Shown one piece after another: positions 10,630 to 20,948 of a stretch of DNA of 64,000 nt. A model generated the notes under the pieces. It did no database searches. It saw only the letters and a program-made list of their open reading frames with translations, and was not told the origin of the DNA. The position numbers were made by a program, and so were the translations under genes. The DNA is from Panonychus citri (taxonomy: Eukaryota > Arthropoda > Arachnida > Trombidiformes > Tetranychidae): assembly GCF_014898815.1 (NCBI RefSeq), contig NW_026515544.1:2542001-2606000 (forward strand). Reading direction: 5' to 3'. The stretch's first letter is position 1; each line of letters opens with the position of its first letter.

Positions 10630-12011
10630 CTGAATACCCTTTCTTTAATCACTGCAATATCAATATGTAAATGTAACAATCAGTAATATCTTGAAAATAA
10701 ACTTATGAAACTTATTTGATGATTATTATTTGAAATTTTTCCACAATTTAATGTATCGTCACATCCTTGTTGCAAACGATTTCACTAGTTGGTTGATCAG
10801 AAATACTATTGATGACAGCTTTAGGTTGCTATCGATAAGCAAATGATTGAATAGATTAGAGTTTTGACCTCCGTCAAGTTCAAAATAAGCTGCTTTTTTT
10901 TGATATGTCATTCAATAAAAACCATTAGCCACATTTCATTCATGTATCTCCGTATCGATAGTACAAGTCAATTAGCAATTTATTGTTTTGCACAAAAAGA
11001 ATTCGCTAATTATTTATCACCGTTTGGATTTTAAGTTTAGAGATGAATTCAATTGTAAAAAGGCTTATCTTAATCTCCATCCAAAGGATCAGACTTTTTC
11101 CTTTAATGAAATTAACTGTTTCTAATTAAAAGATGAATTCATTGTGATTTGCTTATAAAAATAATCATGATAACATTGAAACAATGATTGTTAATTGGAG
11201 TGGTTGTTTTTATCATTTACTAATCAGAAAGTAACTACTAATTTATTGAATTAATATTTGACTATCACGAGGAGAAAGATAAATAGAGTAACAAATAATT
11301 TAATTACAGTAATTAACAAGTTCATCTGATTTTACTAAATTTGATTATTGAGTATGCGATAAACCCATTGTACTATTAGCAATATATTTGTTTATTAGTA
11401 TTTAATTTTTTATGTGAGATTTTAAATCATCAAAGATTAATTAATAAAAAAATTTTGCATCAATTTAGGAGCACAATTTTTTTTGATTTCAATAATAGTG
11501 ACATGATTATGAGACTAATATTATAAGAGATTCGGATTAATGTTAAACAATGATAACTACTTATTAAATAACTGTTTCGATTGAATCAAATTCAGAATTC
11601 AAATTAATAAAAATCAATTAATTGATTGATCTTTTGAGACAATCGTGTGATATTGAAATGTGATGTCCGATTAATTTTGTTTTTGATCAGAGAAAAGACA
11701 ATTAGTTATTGATAATCTGAATTGGTATCACTAATGAATTGACTCAAGTTTGACTTTATTTCAGGGGCATTAGGATTATAATCTGATCATAATTTCAGTA
11801 CAAAGAGACTCAACATTTTATTTAATCAGAAAAAGAAAATTCAGTTGAATTGATTATCACAAAACAATGAGTTGGAAATCAGGGAAGATTTGATTCAGTT
11901 TGATTGAAAGAGTATATAAAGGAGGTGAATAAAACAATTTGAATTATTATTAACTAATTTGATTTTGAATCTATTATTTTGATTGTTTTAAATTCATCAC
12001 AAGAAATAATC
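10630..12011. other. Intergenic between saposin copies 4 and 5
   Basis: The second half is the duplicated upstream region of copy 5, with a TATA box (GTATATAAAGGAGG, from about 11911). The first half shares pieces (around 10790-10860) with sequence at about 13100-13215. No gene seen. Confidence 0.6.
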
Positions 12012-12838
12012 ATGAACCGATTTTTAGCCATTACTTTTGTCATCGTCATCTCATCATGTAAGTATTCAAAGTAGCCTTTTGCTTTTTAATTGTGAACAAA
12101 ATTTTATGGACTGAACTTTATTATTTTGGTTTCTTTTTTTGTCTTTTTTTACTAATGCTAGGCTATGGTGATGCTCTTTGGAGTGGATCTACATTCGGAA
12201 CATGGACTAAAGGAATGACTCCTTGTGAGATTTGCAAGTCTGAAGTTGATGCGAAAATAGTTGATTTGAAAAAAGCTGCAAATGAGTTCTTACCTAAACT
12301 TAAGAAACACTGTGGTATATACCCAACTCCTGAAGGATCTTGCGATTCTTATGTTAAAGTATTCGAGGCTTCATATGACCTTCTTATCGAACGACAAAAT
12401 AAACCTGAAGAGCTTTGTACTTACTACAGTGTCTGTGAGTCTAATTCAACCCTTGACATCAGTTTACCAGATATTCCCGCTGCTCCAGTTACACCCAAAC
12501 AAATTCCTTCCAAAGTTTATAATGAGACCCTTTGTAAGGAATGTACCTTCATTGTCGCTTCTGTCACTTACATGGGTCCGGGACATGATGCTAACTCTAT
12601 CGCCGCTGAAGCTGAAAATGGTTGTTTATGGTGGATTAAAACTGAACCGATTCCAAGTAAAGAAGATTACAAAAAGTGCTATGAGCTCAACTCAGTTTAC
12701 TTCAATCCAATTACCGATAACATCCTCGACAAAACCACTCAGAACTATTTGTGTTGGGATCTTTTCGATGTTTGTGATCCTGCACAGAAACCAAGCGAAT
12801 TGGTTTTACCTTATGGTGAACTAAAATCAACCAATTAA
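12012..12838 (+). CDS. Two-domain saposin-like secreted protein, copy 5
   Basis: Exon 1 is 12012-12057 and exon 2 is 12162-12838. The CDS is 723 nt (240 aa). The spliced product begins MNRFLAITFVIVISS. Domain 1 starts CEICKSEVDAKIVDLKKAAN and domain 2 starts CKECTFIVASVTYMGPG. The intron happens to be open in the exon 2 frame, so an unspliced reading from a GTG at 12092 looks longer but has no ATG start and no signal peptide. Compared with copy 4, substitutions cluster in the exposed helices and the cysteines are kept, hinting at divergence under constraint on the fold. Confidence 0.92.
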
Positions 12839-13430
12839 ATGAATACACTTTTTCAGTATCGATATTTAAATGTATCAATCAGTCACAAATTAAGAATAAA
12901 ACTTCTTGCACTCATTTAATAGCCAAGTTTCTCTCATTTATTCTACCATAGATTTTAGCAATCATTGTCACGAGTTTAATAGGGTTTTTTTCAACATAAT
13001 TTTGTATTTGTAAAAGTTCAACTGAGATCAGAAACGATAAGTTATTCCACAATTAAGTGTATCTTCATATCATTATTACAAACGATTTGGCTTGTTGGTC
13101 GATATCTGAACAATTTCCAAACTAACTTTTGGCTACTTGTATTATAATACATGTAATATGAACAATTAGAAATACTATTGATTACAGTTTTAGGTTAATA
13201 TCGGTTAGCAAATTATTGGATAGATTAGAGTTTTAAATCCTAACCATTAAAGTCAATAGAGACTAGTACACAAATTGAATGGATTTTAGTGAGTTATGAT
13301 CTGGAGATGAGTTGATCGATTAATGGATTTGTTTTAATTGATTTTCTCGATAAATTTTGTAGATATTTTGAATTGTACGAAATAAAAATATTTATTGGAA
13401 ATGAAAAAGGTTTCGATCAGTTTTTTATTA
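12839..13430. other. Intergenic between convergent saposin genes
   Basis: 3' flanks of copy 5 and the four-domain gene. Contains a short inverted repeat (TACTTGTATTATAATACATG near 13136) and sequence repeated from about 10.8 kb. No gene seen. Confidence 0.5.
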
Positions 13431-14678
13431 CTAATTTGGCCCCTTCGTTAAGGGACACTGTCCAAAGATTATTGTACAGAAATAATCTGGGCTTGTTTTG
13501 GAAATTAATTGACTGGTATCGTAGTTAAATTGATCGGCCATGTAACTTTTACATGATAGATGGTTTTGAGTATATTCAAGACAAGTATTTTCTATCATTC
13601 CATTCAAGGAGCTCGCGTAGCTTTTGACTGTAACAGCGGCCCAGGCCACTGATTTATTACAATTGTCACATTCAATTGACGAAAATACTTGTGGAGTGTT
13701 GATCAGATTCAATTGGGATGAAAGACTGTTCAGATTTTCCTCGAATTGCTCTCTGCACAAACCGATTATGTGACAGGCCACATTAGCATCGGTGTGCGTT
13801 TGGATGAAGTCGATCAGTTGAGTTGTATAAGTGTCGATATACTTGTAACAACTTTTACGATCTGCTGTAGGTAACATGGTATCGCAAACTTTGTCCAAAG
13901 CAGACTCGATATCAACCTTGGACTGTTTCTCGATCACTTTGTATAAGAGTCTAAATACTTGTTTACACAAAAAGCAATCTGGTTCAATCTTTTTGATCGT
14001 TGATTGTCCATCGTCAGGTTTACTGGTCAACGATTCCGAACAAGCACCAAAGGTCATACAAGTGTTTCGTGGGTCAAGTTTGGATTCTAGATCGTCATAA
14101 ATCTTAACCATAAAGTCAATATAATTGTCACACATACCATCGGGTGTCGGATATTGACCACAACAGCGTTGTAACTTTGGGAAGTGCTCTTTTCGTGCCA
14201 ATTTGAGGTCAGTTTGAATCGATTTAATATCAACTAAACACTTGTCGCAACGATCAACTTTTAAATCCCTTTTAGCGACAAGTAATGGCGACTTTAATTC
14301 AATTGCTTTATCACATAGCTGGATTAAGGTACAAACGTCGAAAGGATTTGTTGTGTTAGCAATTAAATCCAAAATCATCGGAGTGTATTGGTTAACATAA
14401 TTTACACAATCGTCTTTTACTGGATAGACACGATCACAAGCGGAATTTAAGGCCGATACAATTGATTCAACCTCTCGATCGTCTCCCAACAAATCATAAG
14501 CATTTGAAATCAAATCAAAACAGAATCTACATGCAATCGACTTAATTGCTGACCCATTTTCAACATAATCTGTAAAACAATCAGGAAAATTAGTAAATTG
14601 TAAAGAAAGGGAAACTTTTAAATACTTACAAGTTGATGAAAGTAAAACAGCAAATAAAAGTGATGTCAATTTAACCAT
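13431..14678 (-). CDS. Four-domain saposin-like secreted protein
   Basis: Exon 1 is 14630-14678 and exon 2 is 13431-14569, separated by a 60-nt GT-AG intron that is open in frame. Splicing gives 395 aa; retention would give 415 aa. A signal peptide (MVKLTSLLFAVLLSS) is followed by four six-cysteine saposin modules. Module 1 (CRFCFDLI...LIQLC) and module 3 (CFLCKQVFRLLYKVI...GLC) are of classical saposin B type. Module 2 (CDKCLVDIKSIQTDLKLARK) resembles domain 1 of the two-domain neighbours. Module 4 (CDNCNKSVAWAAVTVKSYA) resembles their domain 2. The gene thus looks like an interleaving of the two module types found separately on either side. Prosaposin-like processing into single domains is possible but not shown by the sequence. 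Confidence 0.9.
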   Translation of the reverse strand: MVKLTSLLFAVLLSSTCKYLKVSLSLQFTNFPDCFTDYVENGSAIKSIACRFCFDLISNAYDLLGDDREVESIVSALNSACDRVYPVKDDCVNYVNQYTPMILDLIANTTNPFDVCTLIQLCDKAIELKSPLLVAKRDLKVDRCDKCLVDIKSIQTDLKLARKEHFPKLQRCCGQYPTPDGMCDNYIDFMVKIYDDLESKLDPRNTCMTFGACSESLTSKPDDGQSTIKKIEPDCFLCKQVFRLLYKVIEKQSKVDIESALDKVCDTMLPTADRKSCYKYIDTYTTQLIDFIQTHTDANVACHIIGLCREQFEENLNSLSSQLNLINTPQVFSSIECDNCNKSVAWAAVTVKSYASSLNGMIENTCLEYTQNHLSCKSYMADQFNYDTSQLISKTSPDYFCTIIFGQCPLTKGPN

Positions 14679-15376
14679 GATTATAATAAATTGTTGTTAA
14701 TTGTTGTTAACTCTAATATTAATTAACTTGTGCTTTATGGATTGGCTTATATTTGATAGCAATTCTATTATTACTAATTGTGATTAAAAAGCTTATTTTT
14801 CATGGAAAATATAATAAACAATTGATTAAAATGTAATAACGATTTGATTAAACGCCTCATCGTTAATCAATTTTTTAATCAATGATTACAAAAACAAAGA
14901 AAATGTAACTAATATTAACAATTAGTTGATCTAATCAGTTAACTTGTTATTCTGATTTAGTTAATTGATTCAATTTTAAATGTCATTATGATAAAATTGA
15001 TTCAATTTTTTTAAAAAACAATGAGTAACAATTAGTAATGATAAAGTGGTGGTAATTGTTATCATTGATTAATCAGATAGTTAAGTTATATTATGTATTA
15101 ATTATCTAAACATTATGAGGAAGACAATTAAGTGACAATTGATTTAATTATCAAACTCAAACTCAAGTAAAAAGTTGATCTGAGTTATAATTGATTACCT
15201 GATTATTAATTGTGATAGCAAATTTTCAATTAAAGTTAATCAATCCGTTTATAAGTCTGTGTATTAAATTCATGAAGAAAATTTTTTAATTGCAATGATA
15301 ATTAATGAGAAATTACATTTGATCGCTTGTGATAAGTTTAAATTATTCAACTTTCAATTGGTCCGAAATCAATTGA
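14679..15376. other. Intergenic, no gene seen
   Basis: AT-rich sequence between two reverse-strand saposin genes; upstream region of the four-domain gene. No repeat or further gene supported. Confidence 0.5.
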
Positions 15377-15780
15377 TTAACACATAGTGAGTAAGATACA
15401 CATCTCGTCGGGATCAGTGGTCTTAGCGAGGGTATTCAAGATCTCAGGTGTATATTCATTGACATATTTCTCACAGGTAGCGGCCTTTTCACCGGACAGG
15501 ATTTTGTCACAAACGGTGTCAAGTACGTTTTCAATTGATTGTTGGGTCGCTGGTTTCTCAATGGTTCCGTAAACGTAAGTGAAAACTTGTCTACAAACTT
15601 CACATTCGAGCGATGAATCTAAAGCTGATCCATTTTCAATGAAGCCTTTGTGATTAAACAGACAATTAGTTAATTATGTTCATTGATTTGGAATCAGGGA
15701 AACCAGAATATTGGACAATATTAATACTTACATGCAGTTGAGAGTAAAACAATTAGTACCAAAGGCGAAAATTTGTTCAT
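15377..15780 (-). CDS. Single-domain classical saposin B secreted protein
   Basis: Too short and too split to stand out as an open frame. Exon 1 is 15732-15780 (MNKFSPLVLIVLLSTA, a signal peptide) and exon 2 is 15377-15645, with a GTAAG donor and AAAG acceptor. The CDS is 318 nt (105 aa) and ends at a TAA at 15377. The mature part has the six-cysteine saposin B layout: CEVCRQVFTYVYGTIE, then CDKIL, CEKYVNEYTPEIL and the final CILLTMC. It resembles modules 1 and 3 of the four-domain neighbour, including the shared stretch YVxxYTPxIL. It probably binds lipid or membranes outside the cell, from family knowledge; the specific role is unknown. Confidence 0.88.
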
Positions 15781-17111
15781 GATTATTAGTTGTTGAGTAT
15801 TTAACTGAAATTAAATCAATTGATTGTTGTTGTTTTGATGAATTTTGGTTGGTTTATGATCATTAAAACTCTAGTTGATTGTTATTTATATTAATTTTTC
15901 CCAAGTTATGATTGACTAATTAATTCAATTGTGCATTATAACAATTGGAGGCGAAGATTTAAATTGTTGATTAAAATCAGATGATATTGTTTTCCAATGA
16001 GATCATTATGATTAGTTGATCAACAAACAAACAATCATGTTAATTGTTAATTTTCCTGGAATGACGTGAAAAAAGTCGATCAGTTATCCAATATTTACAA
16101 GTGATGTAAACAATGAGAGATAATCAAGATAATTATCTAATCATCATGTGTATGATTTGATTTTTCACCAATTTAAAGTTGAATCATTTACTATTAATAA
16201 TAAAAAGTTATTGTCAATTGATCAGATTGTTGGAAAAATGGAGCAGTATTTTAATATTAATAGAAATAAGAATAATTCAATTCCAATTCTGAAAAAAAAG
16301 TTCGCAATTTCTATTCAATTGATGAGTAGCGAGAGAATTGAAATAGAACAATAATTGAGAGCAATATTAATAGATTGCATTGAGTCGAGATTTGATTCGG
16401 ACGATTAAAAAGAGCAATGGAGATTCACGTAAATGCTAATAATCAAAGGCATCGTCAATCGACTTTGTTTGGAATCAATCAGTTCAATAGTTGAAATATC
16501 GATGAATCAATTTTGTCGTCGTATCTTCTTGTTGATAAAATTGATATATCCTTGATCGATGTGGTGATATAAATCTCAGGCTGATCAACAAAGTGTTCAG
16601 TTTGAATGAATGATCAGCAAATATCTATTCATGATCATGAAGGTTTCGATTTTACTGTGTTTCTTCATAACATGGGTTTCAGATTCATGAGATGTCTTAT
16701 TGAGATAATCTTTACTGATTCCACAGATGAAACGATATATCCAATAAAATGGATTCTTAACCAACTCAAAAAAGCCGCTCATTTATACTTGATAAAAAAA
16801 TTTCTCGTTACCATAGTTATATATGATTAAATCAAGTTGATTTAATCATCTTCAACTCTCGTTCAGGTTAGCCATTAATATTAAGATTCACCTGCTAATT
16901 TCTGATATTTGAAAAATCATATTTCCTTTATACTAATGTAAGTAAATTCAATACAACAAGTCGACCTGAACCTTGAGTGCAATTTTTTTTTGGTTTTCAA
17001 GTTTATTCCGAATCAATGGAAGATAAATTCAGGTAACTTTCGATGCGGTTATGATTTTTTCTTCGTTTCTTTTACCTGCTTAACTAGTAAAGTATTAATT
17101 AATAATATCAA
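15781..17111. other. Intergenic, no supported gene
   Basis: AT-rich. Short open frames at about 16150-16350 and 16600-16830 lack any recognisable domain, and the latter is mirrored by an open frame on the other strand, so I do not call them. Confidence 0.5.
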
Positions 17112-17364
17112 GTGATAAATTTTGCGTCTGGATCATAACAGTTCACGAATCAACTTTACGTTTCTGGATCAGGTTCACGCCTCTGGCACAAATCGATACC
17201 TCTTGGAGATTTACTTTCTAAAGTGAGTGCTCAAGAAAAGATTTGTTCCAGAGGTGTTCGTAAGTTAGTGTTCTAGAAGCGTCAACTGTGCCAGAGGCGT
17301 AAACCTGATCCAGAAACGTAAAGTTGATCAGTGAACTATCATGTTCCAGAAACATTAAATTTAC
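17112..17364. mobile_element. Fold-back (MITE-like) element upstream of the F-box gene
   Basis: Two arms of about 75-80 bp are near-perfect reverse complements. The left arm (about 17112-17190) contains CAACTTTACGTTTCTGGATC and GCCTCTGGCACA. The right arm (about 17287-17364) contains TGTGCCAGAGGC and GATCCAGAAACGTAAAGTTG. The loop of about 95 bp holds further TTCCAGAG-like words. No coding capacity. A target duplication could not be fixed by eye. Confidence 0.75.
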
Positions 17365-17519
17365 TTATTACTTTTACTGCGACAATGGAATCATATTTAG
17401 CAGGTTGACAATGAGCTTTAATGCTCACTTTAACTATTATCCCAGTTTTCATCACAATTTTTAAAGTGAATTATTCACTAATTATATTGAAATCTTTTAC
17501 TTTTAGCAGTCTCATCGAT

Positions 17520-19025
17520 ATGAATATTGACCATCTTCCTGAAAATTGTCTAATGATAATATTTGATAGTTTCTATGATCTCCAAGATCTTATATCTTCA
17601 TCTCAAGGTAAAAAGAACAATTAAAATCAGTAGTAAAAAGGGGGGACAGTGTTTCCGGAAGCTGCAGTACCGACCATTTCCGGTATTAAGGTGATGTTGT
17701 GGGTGGTGGTAACTTCCGGAAACACTTGTAACCTCTTGTAAAGTTTTTCTTGTTCATTCATAATTTGTAACCTTTGGATCTTTTTGTTTCTCCAATCAAA
17801 GTTTGTTCAAAATGGCGGCGTTTAGTTCAGATTAGATATGACAAAATTACAACATTAACCTGTAAGTAATAATACCTGAAAGTTGATCAACTTGAGAAAC
17901 TGTTGACCGTCACAATAGACATGTTACGATCGATTCAATTGTTAAATGATTAGGTGAATCGTCCTGACGATAATTTTTTTATAACATTTTAATTTCTTTC
18001 AATAGTTTGGCTGAACAGGAAAAGGTTACCCCCACCTTACAACATCTACACCAGAAATATTAGATTCATTGAGAATATAAATGTTTCCAATGTATTTCCA
18101 AATCTAAAGACATTGGAAGCACTTTTTTACTCGCAATCCAAATGTACCTGCCGAGTGGTAGCAAATGTTTTGTTCACTGGTAATCCACTGAATGGACTGA
18201 TCGCTTCATTCATTTGTCACATTTTGGACGAAAAATGTAACGTCGATAAGGATCAACAAATGGTTAAATATTGTGGCAGTATTACACAACTTTTCATGGT
18301 GAATTCTGAATTCTTGGATCTCTTTTTCAACAAATACAAATTCGGTGGGAATTTGAAAAAGTTTGGCCATTTTATTTTAGCTCCTTTTAAGGTTTTCAAG
18401 ACTTATGAGCATTTGATGCCTAATCTTGAACATCTTTATACTCATAATCCTTGCGGTAATTTTTCTTTAATTACATTTAATTATCGACATAAATTAATTC
18501 TCATCAATTTTCTTAGCTGAATCGACTCGTGATCAAATGATTCTCGGAGTGAAAGAACTCACCTACACACTGACGCTTGGAGATGAAGATGACTGGAAAT
18601 TTTTATCTTATTTACCTGATTTACAGAAATTACACTTAATAATTACATGCTACATAGAAGAGACTGAGTTACTTGTATATAAGAAAAATTATAACGTCAG
18701 GAAAGTTTCGCTCGAGTTTGAAACGGATTCCAGGAAGGTATCAAGTGTTATCAAATATATCACGACTCTTTATCCGAATTGTACCGACTTGATGATATTT
18801 TGCTCACAATTTATTCTGACGGAAATAGATACAAGTGAGACTATCAGAATGCTGCCGAACTTGTCTTATTTCCGTTTACCACCATCGTTAAACAATGAAC
18901 AAGAACAGCAGATAATCAAAAAGGTCACTAAATATTGTCAAAAAAAGAATCGAAACCTCAAACTCCAAGTATCTAAATACAATGACGTTGATCTATTTGA
19001 ACCTTTCGCATTAAGGAGAGGATGA
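17520..19025 (+). CDS. F-box protein
   Basis: Three exons: 17520-17607, 18006-18455 and 18517-19025. They join in frame to 1047 nt (348 aa). The start MNIDHLPENCLMIIFDSFYD is an N-terminal F-box (LPxxCLxxIF pattern), continuing DLQDLISSSQVWLNRKRL across the first intron. F-box proteins use this motif to bind Skp1 in SCF ubiquitin ligases. The rest (about residues 45-348) is leucine-rich with no clear LRR register, presumably the substrate-binding part. Introns 1 (398 bp) and 2 (61 bp) have GT-AG ends. The in-frame Met 33 codons upstream is not used in this model because F-box proteins of this kind start a few residues before the box and a TTTAGCAG acceptor-like site lies just upstream. Intron 1 carries a GC-rich inverted-repeat insertion. 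Confidence 0.85.
17647..17728. mobile_element. 82-bp GC-rich inverted-repeat element in F-box intron 1
   Basis: Begins CAGTGTTTCCGGAAG and ends CTTCCGGAAACACTTG, giving terminal inverted repeats of about 15 bp with one extra base. The interior is strikingly GC-rich for this genome. The CAGTGTTTC end is shared with the element at 23236-23565. No TA duplication is evident here. Confidence 0.6.
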
Positions 19026-19109
19026 TTTTTACTTCTATTATATTATATTTCTGTAACGATAATAACATCTTTTGAAAGTTAATAGTAGTATAAAACCATA
19101 CGCTTCTGG

Positions 19110-19138
19110 ACCGGAAGTGGGGGAGATCTACTTCCGGT
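19110..19138. repeat. Short hairpin with ETS-like words, GC-rich islet
   Basis: ACCGGAAGT at 19110-19118 is the exact reverse complement of ACTTCCGGT at 19130-19138, with a G-rich loop. ACCGGAAGTG also equals a strong ETS-family word. The surrounding 100 bp (to about 19200) is unusually G-rich on this strand. Function unknown. Confidence 0.55.
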
Positions 19139-19473
19139 TTGTGGCACAAAAGGGGTGGAGACCCCGTTCTGAAATTGTGGGTGTACAACCGGGATGGGGG
19201 TTAAACTAAAATAAATTAATCAATTAAATCGATTATTAATTGAAAATGATGAAAATTAAGCGATGGAATTTTAGTGATGTTTTTACTCACCAGATTTCGC
19301 TAAAAAATGAAAACAAACTATTGTTCCAGAGATGTCAAAATGTTCCAGAGTCAACAACTTGGTGGAAATAAATGAGAAAGGAGAGAAAAAAAGTGAATTA
19401 GCAAGAAAGAAAAAAAAGAGAGAGGGAGAGAGAAAAAGCCAAGATAAATCAGAGAAATGCTCAAGGCTATTCC

Positions 19474-19609
19474 GTTAACTAGTCTTAACTAGACTCCCTC
19501 GCTCTCTCTTAACTAGTGCTAACCATTTCCGAGATAGTCTCTAGTATAAAAGGGTGAAAGCAGAGCAATTTTATTCAGTTATCAATTGTCAACTCAACTT
19601 GACGGTTGT
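19474..19609 (+). promoter_or_regulatory. Core promoter of NADAR copy 1
   Basis: Repeated boxes (GTTAACTAGTCTTAACTAG, then TTAACTAGTGCTAACC) are followed by TATAAAAG at 19545-19552 and an initiator TTCAGTT whose A at 19577 is the predicted start (TATA at -32). GGTTGT at 19604-19609 (+28 to +33) fits the DPE consensus. The same layout recurs before copies 4, 5, 6, 7 and 9. Confidence 0.8.
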
Positions 19610-19702
19610 TAAAGTTACAAAATTTTCTTAAGTTAAAATCTATTATAACATTAAGTTAATATTCAAGTTATTAAATTGCCTGAACAGTGAAAATCCCTCA
19701 AC

Positions 19703-20383
19703 ATGATCAACAACAACAACCAAGAGATTGTCAAATGGATGAAAATGGAGACCCAATTCTTAGCAGAACAAAATCAACCAGAACGATTTGCTGAATTAAT
19801 TCAATCGATTAAACCTTTAGTTGGAAATGGACACGATCTTCAAGTGGATGATTTTGATATTCCTTTCACATTGGATAGAGAATGTCTAGAATTGATCTAC
19901 TCGCAAATATCTTTGGACCAGACTGAACTTCGAGTTAATTATTCCAACCCTTTAGGCTACACAAAAGGAAATAATCAGATCACAATCAATGCGATTGATA
20001 TGAAAAATTTATCTGGAAATTATCGTTCACCGGCTCATCTTTATCATGCAATACAAGTTCATCTGTTAGGAAGATCCGATCTGATTAACGTAGTTAGAGA
20101 TTCTTCCAAACCATTTAAAGATTCGTATATTAAACGTTCTGGTAAAGTCGATAGTGAATTATATTCAGCATGGAAAGACATTAAAGTTGATGTCGCCTTT
20201 AAAGTGAATCGACTCAAGTTCATACAGAGTCCGGAATTGGCTCGAGCTTTATTGGAAACTGGTAAAATGAAACTCGTATCAACTTATAATCCAATCTGGG
20301 GATATGACAAAGATCTGAATGGAAGCAATGTCAACGGGAAAATGCTCATGATAATTCGGGAAGATCTTCTTCGACGAATATAA
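19703..20383 (+). CDS. NADAR-domain protein, copy 1
   Basis: Intronless, 226 aa. An N-terminal helical part (about 1-65) precedes a NADAR/YbiA-type core. Landmarks are YRSPAHLYHAIQ (107-118), a conserved Trp at 157, VAFKVNRLKFIQSPELA (164-180), LLETG (183-187), WG (199-200) and NGKMLMIIRE (211-220). The order and wording match the family core (..E..F.A.K.., W, KF.Q, LL.TG, WG, LGxLLMxVRE). Known relatives include bacterial YbiA, which cleaves N-glycosidic bonds of early riboflavin intermediates, and NADAR hydrolases acting on guanine-linked ADP-ribose. The glutamate expected near AH of AHLYHA is Ala here, so catalysis may differ. No signal peptide: presumably intracellular. Nearly the same protein as copy 5. 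Confidence 0.8.
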   Translation: MINNNNQEIVKWMKMETQFLAEQNQPERFAELIQSIKPLVGNGHDLQVDDFDIPFTLDRECLELIYSQISLDQTELRVNYSNPLGYTKGNNQITINAIDMKNLSGNYRSPAHLYHAIQVHLLGRSDLINVVRDSSKPFKDSYIKRSGKVDSELYSAWKDIKVDVAFKVNRLKFIQSPELARALLETGKMKLVSTYNPIWGYDKDLNGSNVNGKMLMIIREDLLRRI

Positions 20384-20756
20384 ATTTATATTAATTGTTG
20401 ATCACCAGAAACAAATGATTATTTAACCAAGAAATGGTTTTCTGTTGTGATCAACAATCATCGACAATTGAAACGGATACAATTTCATCTTTCAACTGGA
20501 TCAAAACACTTTTGACCAATAACAATTACTTTTTTGCACTGGTTCTAATTGATTGAATTAACATTTGAATATCATAATCAATAAAGAAAAAATAAATTAA
20601 TTGTTAAATGTCTCAAATTCATTCACTAACAATTTTCGACAAAATTTATTACATTGAAATTATGCTGAATTAAATTTACCACATGAATTGTAAAAATGTC
20701 ACAATTAATCCAATAGTAATATGATTTAAACAGAAATCAATAAGTTCAAGACGATT

Positions 20757-20948
20757 ACTCGCTAATTGATGTCCAAATTTCATCGCTCGTATTGATAATC
20801 CATTAACGTCACATAAAGACAATAAGATGTTGATTTGATTCTATTCAGGATGATCCATTTTTTCAGCAACGATTGACATGAATGAAGGTTTTGATAAAAT
20901 CTTTCGATATTAATTGTTTAACTATCGCATCTCGTCCTAAATTTAACG
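20757..20948 (-). pseudogene. PCD (pterin carbinolamine dehydratase) fossil a
   Basis: The reverse strand matches the C-terminal two thirds of the intact PCD gene at 48250-48564, including the DNA for the IIKQ, FGFM and NGLSIR regions. Internal deletions destroy the HHPEW segment. It is convergent to NADAR copy 1, as the intact PCD is to copy 11. Confidence 0.8.

Noticed and set aside
12092..12160. Upstream extension of saposin copy 5 (NKILWTELYYFGFFF stretch)
   Set aside because: It is the intron read through; the spliced model with the signal-peptide exon matches the sister genes exactly.
16606..16830. 74-codon open frame in the region before the F-box gene
   Set aside because: No domain, mirrored by an open frame on the opposite strand, and no promoter or splice support.
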